Source: JAPEKQ01 sp964516845
GTDB taxonomy: Bacteria > Joyebacterota > Joyebacteria > Joyebacterales > Joyebacteraceae
Assembly (NCBI GenBank): GCA_964516845.1
Contig: CAZEXP010000047.1
Span: forward strand, 1 to 17,083
DNA length: 17,083 nt
Direction: 5' to 3'
Shown here: in pieces, positions 6,782-14,062 of the stretch
Layout: each line of letters begins with the position of its first letter
How positions within the stretch are numbered: position 1 is the first letter of the stretch
Translations under genes and position numbers: made by a program
The notes under the pieces: generated by a model
What the model saw: the letters and a program-made list of their open reading frames with translations, nothing else
Databases searched by the model: none
Told to the model about the DNA's origin: nothing

Positions 6782-7549
6782 ATGCAGACTCTCACAGGCA
6801 TACAGGAGCTCTGGGAGACGCTTGCTCGGGATGACCCGATGTGGGCGGTCCTGACGTGGCCCAAGAAGCGGGGACGATGGGAGGAGGATGAGTTCTTCGC
6901 CACGGGCGCCGACGAGATCCGCTGTGTGATGGACCGCATCCGCCGTCTCCAGATCGACGTGCCGCGAAGGACGGCCATCGACTTCGGATGCGGCATGGGG
7001 CGCGTGACGCAGGCGCTCGCCTTCCACTTCGAGCGTGTCTGGGGCATCGACATCTCACCCACCATGATCTCGGAGGCCGAACGGCACAACAGATTCCGCC
7101 GCTCCTGTCACTACTCCGTCAACTGCGAATCCGACCTCCGCTGCTTCAAGAGCGGGAGCTTCGACTTCGTGTACTCCTGCATCACGCTGCAGCACCTCGG
7201 ACGGGAGCTCGCGATCTCCTATCTCCAGGAGTTCGTCCGCCTCCTCTCCTCTCACGGCCTCGCGGTATTCCAGGTGCCCAGTCACGAGAACAACACCTTC
7301 CGGTCGGTCGCGAAGCGCCACGTCCCGATGGCCCTGTACCCCGGACCCTCGACCGACGACCCGGCAGACCCCGCGGCGCGCATCCCAATGCACTGCGTCC
7401 CGAAGCCGCTCGTCGAACAGGCCGTGCTCGCAGCCGGCGGCACGATCGCTGCCTGTGAGCGCGACCGGTGCGCCGGACGGAGATGGACGAGCTACCGCTA
7501 CTACGTTGCCAGGCCCCGGACCCGGCTCGCGTTCAGCAGAAGCTTCTGA
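6782..7549 (+). CDS. Class I SAM-dependent methyltransferase
   Basis: A 255-residue Rossmann-fold methyltransferase of unknown substrate. Motif I is AIDFGCGMGRVTQAL (65-79), the acidic residue after strand 2 is D90 in WGIDIS, and SGSFDFVYSCITLQHL (124-139) is the typical post-II/III region of Methyltransf_11/25-like enzymes. There is no signal peptide. The start at 6782 is preferred over the in-frame ATG at 6755 because GGAGG (6772-6776) lies five bases before it, while 6755 has no ribosome binding site and overlaps the tandem repeat. The C-terminal third (about 185-255) is Cys/Arg-rich with no recognised domain. It is monocistronic between divergent and convergent neighbours, so context gives no substrate hint; small-molecule, lipid or sugar methylation are all possible. 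Confidence 0.85.
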   Translation: MQTLTGIQELWETLARDDPMWAVLTWPKKRGRWEEDEFFATGADEIRCVMDRIRRLQIDVPRRTAIDFGCGMGRVTQALAFHFERVWGIDISPTMISEAERHNRFRRSCHYSVNCESDLRCFKSGSFDFVYSCITLQHLGRELAISYLQEFVRLLSSHGLAVFQVPSHENNTFRSVAKRHVPMALYPGPSTDDPADPAARIPMHCVPKPLVEQAVLAAGGTIAACERDRCAGRRWTSYRYYVARPRTRLAFSRSF

Positions 7550-7580
7550 CGCGCCGGCCCTCCCTACCCGATCTGCCGCA

Positions 7581-7620
7581 CACAAAATAGAAGGAGCCCG
7601 CCGGCGAACCGACGGGCTCC
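7581..7620 (-). terminator. Rho-independent terminator of secreted paralog A
   Basis: On the minus strand GGAGCCCG pairs with CGGGCTCC; a G-U wobble and CGG/CCG continue the stem to a TTCG tetraloop. The stem is followed by TTCTATTTTG, a U-rich tail. Orientation is set by the UUCG loop, the wobble and the tail, which all make sense only on the minus strand. It starts about 32 bases after the stop at 7653, and the convergent methyltransferase ends just beyond it. Confidence 0.88.
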
Positions 7621-7652
7621 AAAGGGGAGAGGCGTAGTGCAGGACTTCTACA

Positions 7653-8852
7653 CTACCTGTACATGGCCTTGATGTTGCCCCAGCTGCTCTCTTCGACCGG
7701 GACAGCAATCTCACCCTCGAACCAGGTGTCGTCAAGGTTGATGCCGGCACCGCCGCCAACACCCGGACCACAACCATTGTCGGTGGTGAAGAACGTCACC
7801 ATGTACTGAGCACCGGAGGCGGGCAGCAGAGCGCTGATGTCGTCACCGTCAAGACCCGAGCCGCCGAAACCATCGCACTGCTCGAAGTCACCCCAGTACG
7901 CGCTGACGTCGTACACAACGCCGTCCACGATCACGCTGTTGACCCAGTAGTCGTTGTCGACGGTCGGGACCTCAGCGTGAAGCGCGTAGCGCATCGTGCA
8001 GGTCACCGCGGCGCTGATGTCAGCAACCGGAGTGATCAGAACGTTCGCAATGCTGGCCGGGATGAGGCTGGTGTCAGCATCATCACCACACCACCACGAC
8101 GGGATCACGTTCGACGAGCAAACGTCGTCGACGAGATGCCACCAGTCGCCGGCCGAACCCGGGATCGCCGGGATGCAGAGGCCGCCGCTGTTGACGTCGT
8201 CAAGGAAGTACACCGTGCCACCGTAGAAGTCGAAGATCTTGATGTCGTCTACGTGGTAGGCACCACCGACGGACAGGTACAGGCCGTCAGCATCCGACCA
8301 GGCGCCGTCGGACAGGAAGCGGAAGCGAGCCTCGATCGGGTTGTCGAAGCCGGCGAGCACGAAGCCGTACGTGCCGAGATCGACCCAGGTGCCGCCCGCG
8401 ATCTGACCGTTGTAACCGGCGTTCATGTCAACGTAGGCGCCGGTCTGCTTGGCCTGCACGTACGTGTAATCGTAGCCGGCCTCACTGTCATAGTAGTGGG
8501 CAAACGTCAGGACCGGGTAGTAGGCACCCGTCACGTCCGTCGCCGGGATCTCAAGACGATCATCCCAGCTGTTGCCGTAACCACCATCGGCAGTGATGCC
8601 GACGTCGCCGCAGTACCAGTGGTCGGTACCATCGTACGGCATGTAGGAATCAACGTGGAAGTGCGGGACTGCCGTGGCCGTCAGATCCTGCGTAACGAAA
8701 CCTGTGGCGTCACTCATGTCCCAATACTCGTAGAGCGTGTTGGCGCGATGCGGAGTCCGCATCTCGGTCGTCGGGTACTCGACCTGGAGCTTCGCCGAAG
8801 CCATACCAACGCAAAGCACCAGAACGGCCAGCGAGACTATGATCGTCCTCAT
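7653..8852 (-). CDS. Secreted two-domain beta-sandwich protein, paralog A (C-terminus SSWGNIKAMYR)
   Basis: A 399-residue exported protein of unknown function. Residues 1-20 are a signal peptide (MRTIIVSLAVLVLCVGMASA). The mature protein is acidic and rich in Asp, Gly, Tyr and Trp. It seems to hold two related domains. The first (about 40-208) runs from HFHVDSY and DHWYCGD through LTFAHYYDSEAGYDYTYVQ to HVDDIKIFDF; the second (about 214-380) runs from WWHLVDDVCSS and SWWCGDD through MRYALHAEVP to NLDDTWFEG. This order (W/H-C start, strand with acidic pairs, DDI end) resembles the MAM-like/choice-of-anchor J sandwiches found in immune-inhibitor-A type proteins, but no HExxH protease motif is present. 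The last residues SSWGNIKAMYR are identical in paralog B. GGAGGAG precedes the ATG. Surface or matrix protein is a guess. Confidence 0.8.
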   Translation of the reverse strand: MRTIIVSLAVLVLCVGMASAKLQVEYPTTEMRTPHRANTLYEYWDMSDATGFVTQDLTATAVPHFHVDSYMPYDGTDHWYCGDVGITADGGYGNSWDDRLEIPATDVTGAYYPVLTFAHYYDSEAGYDYTYVQAKQTGAYVDMNAGYNGQIAGGTWVDLGTYGFVLAGFDNPIEARFRFLSDGAWSDADGLYLSVGGAYHVDDIKIFDFYGGTVYFLDDVNSGGLCIPAIPGSAGDWWHLVDDVCSSNVIPSWWCGDDADTSLIPASIANVLITPVADISAAVTCTMRYALHAEVPTVDNDYWVNSVIVDGVVYDVSAYWGDFEQCDGFGGSGLDGDDISALLPASGAQYMVTFFTTDNGCGPGVGGGAGINLDDTWFEGEIAVPVEESSWGNIKAMYR

Positions 8853-9334
8853 TCTCTCTCCTCCAGCTTACGTCTGCGGCGTGCCAAACAACACTGTCAC
8901 CAATTCGACCGCACCACTCGCGGTCGCCGGGTCGCCGAGCGGCGCTTCGCGCCGTGTGGCTCCCCTTCTACAACTCTGCGTGCCCTCCTTCGGGAACGGG
9001 TTTGTCGTTGTGGTCTGTCGTGTCGGCCGCGCTCTCCGAGGGCGCTTCAACCGGCCACCGTGTCGCGGCGCGTCCGTGCTTGCCGGCCCGTCTGGACCGA
9101 TGCACCACGCAATCAGCGTGGCCGTACGCCCGTTTCACTGTGCGGTCGGTCGGTGGATCCCCCTGCCCAAGAGCCGGGGAATTCCCACTCCGTGGGCCCT
9201 TCTCCCCTGACGGCGCTGCCGTCCTGAAGCACCCGAGAACCCTCGGTCTCTGGAAGTAGCATAAACCTGTCCAATGCTGGTGCGACGAACGGAGGAAATG
9301 AGCGGTGACCATTCGGAACGCCCGACGGGGCCCT
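8853..9334 (-). other. Long upstream region of paralog A with nested hairpins; possible structured leader or ncRNA
   Basis: Nearly 500 bases with no recognisable gene or clear sigma70 promoter. Open frames (for example 8968-9312 minus) have no supported start or domain. Inverted repeats include 9176-9180 with 9203-9207 enclosing 9184-9188 with 9192-9196; hairpins 9209-9223 (GACGGC-GCT-GCCGTC) and 9233-9246 (CCGAG-AACC-CTCGG); 9105-9121 (CCACGC-AATCA-GCGTGG); 8940-8954 (CGGCGC-TTC-GCGCCG); and 8906-8926 (CGACCGC with GCGGTCG). They read as a chain of stem-loops on the transcript leading into paralog A. I could not match this to any known riboswitch, 6S, tmRNA or RNase P RNA. Confidence 0.4.
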
Positions 9335-9374
9335 GAGACGGAAAGAGGCCCGCCGGACGAATCCAGCGGGCCTC
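9335..9374 (-). terminator. Rho-independent terminator of secreted paralog B
   Basis: On the minus strand GAGGCCCGC pairs with GCGGGCCTC; a U-G wobble and GGA/TCC lead to a TTCG tetraloop, and TTTCCGTCTC follows. It has the same plan as the terminator of paralog A (GC stem, wobble, three pairs, UUCG), suggesting the pair arose by duplication of a gene with its terminator. It starts about 57 bases after the stop at 9432. Confidence 0.82.
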
Positions 9375-9431
9375 CCTTGAGCTTCGAACGGGCGACGCTA
9401 TAGTGTCAGCGCCCCCGCATACATCTGAGTG

Positions 9432-10625
9432 CTACCTGTACATGGCCTTGATGTTGCCCCAACTGCTCGACTCGACCGGCACGATCGGCATACCCTCGAA
9501 CCACGTGTCATCGAGGTTGATGCCAGCGCCGCCGGCCGTGCCCGGACCGCATCCGAACTCGTCGGTGTAGAAGATGATCATGTACTGCACGGAGCTGGCA
9601 GGCAGCAGGTCCGAAATGTCGTCACCGGTCAGACCCGAGGTACCGAAACCGCCGCACTGTCCGAAGTCGCCCCACCAACCGCCGAGGTTGTAGTCGACAC
9701 CGTCAACGATGACGTGATTGTACCAGAAGTCACCGACGCCGCTCGGAACCTCGGCGTGGACCGCATAGCGAACCGTGCAGGTCAGCGCGCCGCTGATGTC
9801 GACGGCCGGCGTGATCAGGGCGTTGTCCAGGTTCGGCGGAATGAGGCTGGTGTCAGCGTCATCACCACACCACCAGGACGGAACGACGTTCGACGAACAG
9901 ATGTCGTTGACGAGGTGCCACCAGCTGCCGGCCGAGCCCGGAATCGTGGGCACGCAGATGCCGCCGCTGTTGACATCGTCGAGGAAGTACACGGCTCCGC
10001 CGTAGAAGTCGTAGATCTTGATGTTGTCGACCATGTAACCGCCGCCAACCGACGCGTAGAGGCCGTCCTCATCCGACGTGTTGCCGTCGGAGAGGAAGCG
10101 GAAACGCGCTTCGATCGGGTTGTCGAGACCCGTGAGCACGAACCCGTACACGCCGATGTCGATCCACGTACCGCCGGTAATGACACCCGTGTAGCCGGAG
10201 TTCAGGTCGATGTAGGCGCCGGCCTGCTTGGCCTGGACATACGTGAAGTCCCAGTTCAGCTCACTGCTGAAGTAGTGAGCGAACGTGAGCACCGGGTAGG
10301 TGGCTGCCGAGACGTCCGTCGCAGGAATGTTGAGACGATCGTCCCAACCATTGCCGTAACCGCCGTCGGCGTCGTAGTCGAAGTTGCCGCACCACCAATG
10401 GTCGGTGCCGTCGAACGGCATGTAGCTGTCGACATGGAAGTGCACGACTGCGGTGGCCGTGTTGTCCACGGCCGTGAACCCGGTCGCGTCACTCATGTCG
10501 AAATACCCGAAGACGATGTTCTCACGGTTCGGGCCACGGAACTCCGTCGCGTACTCGGTGTTCACCACGGCCAGCGCGGTGCTGGCAACGAGCAGAACGG
10601 TCAGCGCAATAGCGAGCGTTCTCAT
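9432..10625 (-). CDS. Secreted two-domain beta-sandwich protein, paralog B (C-terminus SSWGNIKAMYR)
   Basis: A 397-residue exported protein, clearly a paralog of the gene at 7653-8852 along its whole length. A longer frame is open to 10745, but the ATG at 10625 is chosen because it begins a proper signal peptide (MRTLAIALTVLLVASTALA) and follows GGAGGGGAGAG; the extra 40 codons have no such character. Shared blocks include FHVDSYMP, YPVLTFAHY, NPIEARFRFLSDG (169-181), VYFLDDVNSGG (212-222), PSWWCGDDADTSLIP (249-263), GAGINLDDTWFEG (366-378) and the terminal SSWGNIKAMYR. The same two-domain plan is visible, with DHWWCG and SWWCGDD opening the two halves. Conserved cysteines (C79; C223, C243, C253, C283, C324 and C359) may form disulfides. 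It has its own promoter and terminator. Function unknown; a cell-surface or extracellular role is inferred from the signal peptide only. Confidence 0.8.
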   Translation of the reverse strand: MRTLAIALTVLLVASTALAVVNTEYATEFRGPNRENIVFGYFDMSDATGFTAVDNTATAVVHFHVDSYMPFDGTDHWWCGNFDYDADGGYGNGWDDRLNIPATDVSAATYPVLTFAHYFSSELNWDFTYVQAKQAGAYIDLNSGYTGVITGGTWIDIGVYGFVLTGLDNPIEARFRFLSDGNTSDEDGLYASVGGGYMVDNIKIYDFYGGAVYFLDDVNSGGICVPTIPGSAGSWWHLVNDICSSNVVPSWWCGDDADTSLIPPNLDNALITPAVDISGALTCTVRYAVHAEVPSGVGDFWYNHVIVDGVDYNLGGWWGDFGQCGGFGTSGLTGDDISDLLPASSVQYMIIFYTDEFGCGPGTAGGAGINLDDTWFEGMPIVPVESSSWGNIKAMYR

Positions 10626-10886
10626 TTGCTCTCTCCCCTCCTCATGACTAGAACCAGCTTGTGGAGTGCTCCCTCCCTCATGCGGGAGAGTTGCCTTCCA
10701 GACGACCCCCGCCCTCACTCGCGCGAAGTCGGGAACCAGGGGCAACTGAAGCAGGCAGATTGGTTAGCTCAAGCCATGTCTCAGTCGCCCGACACTGTGC
10801 ATAGGCAGACCTCCTCGGACCTGGTCTCTTGCTGTCATCCCACACGTTCCACCGCTCCCGAAGCTCTCTCGTGGAGAGCCCCGCAC

Positions 10887-10899
10887 TATCAAGGTGATA
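10887..10899 (-). promoter_or_regulatory. Inverted repeat over -10 box of paralog B promoter (possible operator)
   Basis: TATCA (10887-10891) and TGATA (10895-10899) form a perfect inverted repeat with a 3-base spacer that overlaps the -10 box and transcription start. This placement suits repressor binding, though half-sites of five bases can arise by chance. Confidence 0.35.
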
Positions 10900-10925
10900 C
10901 TAGCACATCGTGCTGTCTTTGACAA
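10897..10925 (-). promoter_or_regulatory. Sigma70-like promoter for secreted paralog B
   Basis: On the minus strand TTGTCA (10920-10925, 5 of 6 consensus) and TAGTAT (10897-10902, 4 of 6) are 17 bases apart, with TGC before the -10 box as an extended -10 element. The region is noticeably more AT-rich than its surroundings. Confidence 0.6.
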
Positions 10926-10997
10926 CTATAAATGTGACTATTGGTCAAGGATTCGGGATTCCCTCTTGTTCCTTCACACTCCTCGACTTAGGCCATC

Positions 10998-12539
10998 TCA
11001 ACGCCTTCTCCGCGGCCCCTTCACATCGCCATCCCGGGCGCCATGCCGGTACGCGAGCGCCTCGACCGCATGGCATCGCTCGACGGTTGACGCGCCGTCA
11101 AGATCGGCCACGGTCCGCGCCACGCGCATCGCCCGGTGATACGCGCGTGCTGAGAGCGCCATGCTGCCCGCGGCGGAGCGGAGCGCGCCCAGTGCGCCCT
11201 CCGAGAATGCGCCGAGCCGACGCATGTCGCGGACGGTGACGCCCGCGTTCGTTGCGGCACCTCCCACGGACGCGAACCGCGCGCGTTGCCCTGCTCGCGC
11301 CGTGGCGACGCGCTCACGCACGACCGCGGAACTCTCTCCATCCCCCGCGCCTTCCAGCTCATCCATCGTCGGCCGCAGCACTGCGACGCGTATGTCGATC
11401 CGGTCCAGCAGAGGTCCGGAGACGCGGGCGTGATAGCGTCTCAACTGCGCCGGCGTGCATGAGCACGCGCGCGCCGCGTCACCGCTGTATCCGCACGGGC
11501 ACGGGTTCATGCTCCCGGCCAGCGTGAAACGCGCCGGCAGTCGCGTCGTCCCGGACGCGCGAACGATCGACACGACGCCGTCCTCCATCGGCTGCCGGAG
11601 ACCCTCCAGCGCGTCGCGCCGGAACTCCGGCAGCTCATCGAGGAAGAGCACGCCGGCGTGCGCCAGGCTCGCTTCGCCCGGCCGGGGCAGGCTCCCTCCT
11701 CCGAGCAGCCCCGCCAGCGAGGTCGAGTGATGCGGACTCCGAAACGGAGGCGACTCCACGAGAGACTCCCCCGGTTCGAGCAGCCCCGCCACGCTGTGGA
11801 TCATCGTCGCGACGACCGCGTCCTCACGGGCGAGACGCGGCAGGATGTCGGCAAGTCGACGCGCAAGCATCGTCTTGCCGACGCCGGGCGGCCCGACGAA
11901 CAGGATGTTGTGCCCACCCGCGGCCGCGACCTCGAGTGCGCGACGGGCGACGAGCTGGCCCTTCACGTCACGGAGGTCTTCCCGCGATGACCGTGTCGAT
12001 TTGTGAGACTCGATCGGTAGATCGGGAGAACCGCCGGAGAGGACCCGCACGGCTGATGACAGAGTCGCGGCCGGCAGCACTTCGAGTTCATCAACGACCG
12101 ATGCCTCCGCGGCGTTGCCGGGCGGCACCACGATCCCGGTGAGCCCCGCTCCGCGCGCCGCCATCGCCATCGGGAGTACACCGCGAACGGGTCGGGTCGA
12201 CCCGTCAAGCGCGAGTTCCCCCACGATGAGCAGCCGGCCGAGCCTGGCCTGGTCGGCCTGCCCGGTCGCCGCCAGCACGCTCACGGCGATCGGCAGATCG
12301 AACGCTGCACCCACCTTCCTGATGTCGGCGGGTGCGAGATTGACCGTCACGCGGTCGTCCGGGAAACGGAATCCGGAGTTGCGGATGGCGGCCCCGACGC
12401 GGTCCTTGCCCTCTCGAACCGCGCTGTCGCCGAGTCCGACCGTCGAGAACGACGGGAGACCGCGCGACACATCCGCCTCGACGCGGACGACGAATCCCTG
12501 CACCCCCGACACGGCGCCGGAAAGAACGGCACTCAGCAT
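10998..12539 (-). CDS. comM: YifB/ComM family magnesium chelatase-like AAA+ ATPase
   Basis: A 513-residue cytoplasmic AAA+ ATPase. In naturally competent bacteria ComM is a hexameric helicase promoting branch migration during integration of transforming DNA; many non-competent bacteria also carry it, so competence should not be assumed. The N-terminal S5-like domain contains GLPSFSTVGLGDSAVREGKDRV (27-48) and NLAPADIRK (67-75); Walker A is GPPGVGKT (216-223), Walker B is GVLFLDELPEF (296-306), the finger-like cysteine segment is NPCPCGY to CSC (346-361), and SGPLLDRIDI (374-383) carries the sensor/arginine region. Length equals the usual about 500 residues. ATG is preceded by GGAGGGG. It lies 12 bases after yraN and is the last gene of the operon. 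Confidence 0.95.
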   Translation of the reverse strand: MLSAVLSGAVSGVQGFVVRVEADVSRGLPSFSTVGLGDSAVREGKDRVGAAIRNSGFRFPDDRVTVNLAPADIRKVGAAFDLPIAVSVLAATGQADQARLGRLLIVGELALDGSTRPVRGVLPMAMAARGAGLTGIVVPPGNAAEASVVDELEVLPAATLSSAVRVLSGGSPDLPIESHKSTRSSREDLRDVKGQLVARRALEVAAAGGHNILFVGPPGVGKTMLARRLADILPRLAREDAVVATMIHSVAGLLEPGESLVESPPFRSPHHSTSLAGLLGGGSLPRPGEASLAHAGVLFLDELPEFRRDALEGLRQPMEDGVVSIVRASGTTRLPARFTLAGSMNPCPCGYSGDAARACSCTPAQLRRYHARVSGPLLDRIDIRVAVLRPTMDELEGAGDGESSAVVRERVATARAGQRARFASVGGAATNAGVTVRDMRRLGAFSEGALGALRSAAGSMALSARAYHRAMRVARTVADLDGASTVERCHAVEALAYRHGARDGDVKGPRRRR

Positions 12540-12551
12540 GTTCCCCTCCCC

Positions 12552-12917
12552 TCACTCCTCGCGAAACGCGCCAGGGATGTACCTGAGCGCGAGGTCCAGA
12601 CCACCCCGGGACAGAGTGACTTCGACGACGTCGAATCGCACTCGCGCGCCTCCTCCGCCGCCCTCGGCGAGATACCCGCGAGCCGCCGATCGGATATGCT
12701 GTCGTTTGGTCCGCGTGACTGCGGATGCCGGCGACCCGCGACGGTCACCACGCCTCGTCTTGACCTCCACGAACAGCACGCGCCGGCCCTCCCATGCAAT
12801 GATGTCGATCTCACAACCGCGATGGCGGTACCCGCGCTCAAGGATGCGGGCGCCGCGCATCTCGAGGAAGCGCGCGGCGATCTCCTCGCCGAGCGGACCG
12901 AGACTGTCGCGTGACAT
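12552..12917 (-). CDS. yraN: YraN / UPF0102 family nuclease-like protein
   Basis: A 121-residue protein of the YraN family, which has a restriction-endonuclease-like fold related to Holliday-junction resolvases; its cellular role is still unclear. The signature is complete: GEEIAARFLEMRGARIL (10-26), the metal-binding EIDII (36-40) and FVEVKTR (49-55, E51 and K53). The C-terminus RFDVVEV and RYIPGAF is also typical. The ATG at 12917 is chosen because GGAG lies six bases upstream and family members start near this point; a frame with TTG at 12947 would add ten residues without support. It is followed 12 bases later by comM, a common pairing in bacterial genomes along with rnhB. Confidence 0.92.
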   Translation of the reverse strand: MSRDSLGPLGEEIAARFLEMRGARILERGYRHRGCEIDIIAWEGRRVLFVEVKTRRGDRRGSPASAVTRTKRQHIRSAARGYLAEGGGGGARVRFDVVEVTLSRGGLDLALRYIPGAFREE

Positions 12918-12965
12918 GGTGTTCTCCAGGGGGAGACGGATCTGCAAGAGAGGGGGCCTGCGACA

Positions 12966-12997
12966 GGGAGACTCTGACCGGGGAGACTCTGTGACCG
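12966..12997. repeat. Imperfect tandem repeat in rnhB-yraN gap
   Basis: GGGAGACTCTGACCG (12966-12980) is followed directly by GGGAGACTCTGTGACCG (12981-12997), the same unit with a TG insertion. It lies in the 105-bp gap between rnhB and yraN; no function is evident. Confidence 0.8.
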
Positions 12998-13022
12998 CGG
13001 GAACGCCGGGCGGCGGAAGAAA

Positions 13023-14021
13023 CTACCGTGAGGGCCCGAGCCCGGAGGCCAATCTGACATAGCACCGCTTGTAGAGCTTGCGAAGCTTCCCGAGCTCGTA
13101 GGGCGCGAGCTCTTCCTTCCGCATCGACACGCCCTTTCCCGCGAGCGCGAGCGTCTCTACATCGGGCGCATCCATGAGCACCGAACGGAGCTTGCGGTAG
13201 AGTCCGGAGGGACCGGCCGAGGACTCCTCGACGATATGGAAGGACATCCGATGAATCGGGCACGGACCGAGGCGCGTCAGTGCGGAGATGTGATCCTCCG
13301 TGCCGTACCCCTTGTGCCGCGCGAACCCGTAGCCTGGATAGAGATCGTCCATCTCCACCATGAGACGATCCCGCGTGACCTTCGCCACGATCGACGCGGC
13401 CGCGATCGGAGCGGAACGTTGATCGCCCTGGTGAATCGCCGTCTGCGGCCACGGCGCATCGGGAACCTCCTGCCCCCCGTCGATCAGCACATGCCCGGGC
13501 TGGATCCCGAGACCACGGACCGCGTCAGCCATCGCGCCCATCGTCGCGCGGAGGATGTTGACCTCGTCGATGACCGCGTGGGACGCGCTGCCGACGCCGA
13601 CGGCCACGGCGCTCTCATGGATGAGCGCGTAGAGCTCCTCGCGCCTCTCTGGCGAGAGCTTCTTGGAGTCGTTGAGACCGGGAAGCACGCAGTCGCGCGG
13701 GAGCACAACGGCCCCCGCGAAAACGGGCCCAGCCAGCGGCCCTCGACCGGCTTCATCGACGCCGGCGACGAGTTCGACTCCCTCGTCCCAGAGCTTCCGC
13801 TCGTGCCGTCGGAGTTCGCTCAGACGCCGGAGTTCGCGCGTCTCGCGCGTCCTGGCGCGGAGACGACGTGACGCGATATCTCTGACCCCTTGCCTCGGGT
13901 CGCTCTCGAGCGCGAGCCACAACGGGTCGCCGGGCGCGGGTCTGGCGCTTTCGACGAGCGTCTTGATGTCGGTGATGTTCAGTGAAGAGAGGTCGGTGTG
14001 CTGCTCGTTCTCACGGGTCAT
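13023..14021 (-). CDS. rnhB: Ribonuclease HII with N-terminal domain and C-terminal extension
   Basis: RNase HII cleaves the RNA strand of RNA-DNA hybrids and starts removal of single ribonucleotides from DNA. The catalytic core (about 84-265 of 332) shows GVDEAGRGPLAGPV (87-100, catalytic D89 and E90), NDSKKLS (117-123), IDGG (180-183), AAASIVAKVTRDRL (207-220) and YPGYGFARHKGYGT (228-241). Residues about 14-80 resemble the N-terminal substrate-binding domain known from Bacillus RNase HII (LNITDIKTLV and so on), which most Gram-negative enzymes lack. After the core, about 65 extra residues rich in Lys/Arg (RKEELAPYELGKLRKLYKR) have no match I know. The start is supported by the N-terminal domain rather than by a good ribosome binding site. 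It lies 85 bases after rplS. Confidence 0.94.
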   Translation of the reverse strand: MTRENEQHTDLSSLNITDIKTLVESARPAPGDPLWLALESDPRQGVRDIASRRLRARTRETRELRRLSELRRHERKLWDEGVELVAGVDEAGRGPLAGPVFAGAVVLPRDCVLPGLNDSKKLSPERREELYALIHESAVAVGVGSASHAVIDEVNILRATMGAMADAVRGLGIQPGHVLIDGGQEVPDAPWPQTAIHQGDQRSAPIAAASIVAKVTRDRLMVEMDDLYPGYGFARHKGYGTEDHISALTRLGPCPIHRMSFHIVEESSAGPSGLYRKLRSVLMDAPDVETLALAGKGVSMRKEELAPYELGKLRKLYKRCYVRLASGLGPSR

Positions 14022-14062
14022 GCGCTGCCGATTCCCGTCGTTGGGGTGCCGCGGGGTCCAGA

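Larger units (their letters stand above)
10626..10996 (-). other. Intergenic region and ~260-nt leader of paralog B
   Basis: A 372-bp gap between comM and paralog B. It holds the promoter at 10897-10925, a predicted start near 10889, and a leader of about 260 bases. The leader begins with a 6-bp hairpin (GCTCTC 10863-10868 with GAGAGC 10874-10879). No recognisable riboswitch and no gene were found. No U-tailed terminator for comM is visible between 10926 and 10997. Confidence 0.5.

Noticed and set aside
7653..8852. Immune inhibitor A-type (M6) metalloprotease
   Set aside because: The sandwich domains recall those attached to such proteases, but neither paralog has HExxH or a catalytic domain.
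8880..8898. TGGCAC on the minus strand upstream of paralog A as a sigma54 promoter
   Set aside because: The matching TTGC element at the correct distance is missing (AGAC is found instead), and no sigma54 activator is nearby.
8968..9312. 114-codon minus-strand frame in the region before paralog A
   Set aside because: The composition is unlike neighbouring proteins, there is no usable ribosome binding site, and the region is better explained by RNA-like inverted repeats. Conservation could still overturn this.
7977..10922. Long plus-strand frames (416 and 497 codons) opposite the two secreted paralogs
   Set aside because: Their mutual similarity is explained by the paralogy of the minus-strand genes, which have signal peptides, ribosome binding sites and terminators in the right direction.
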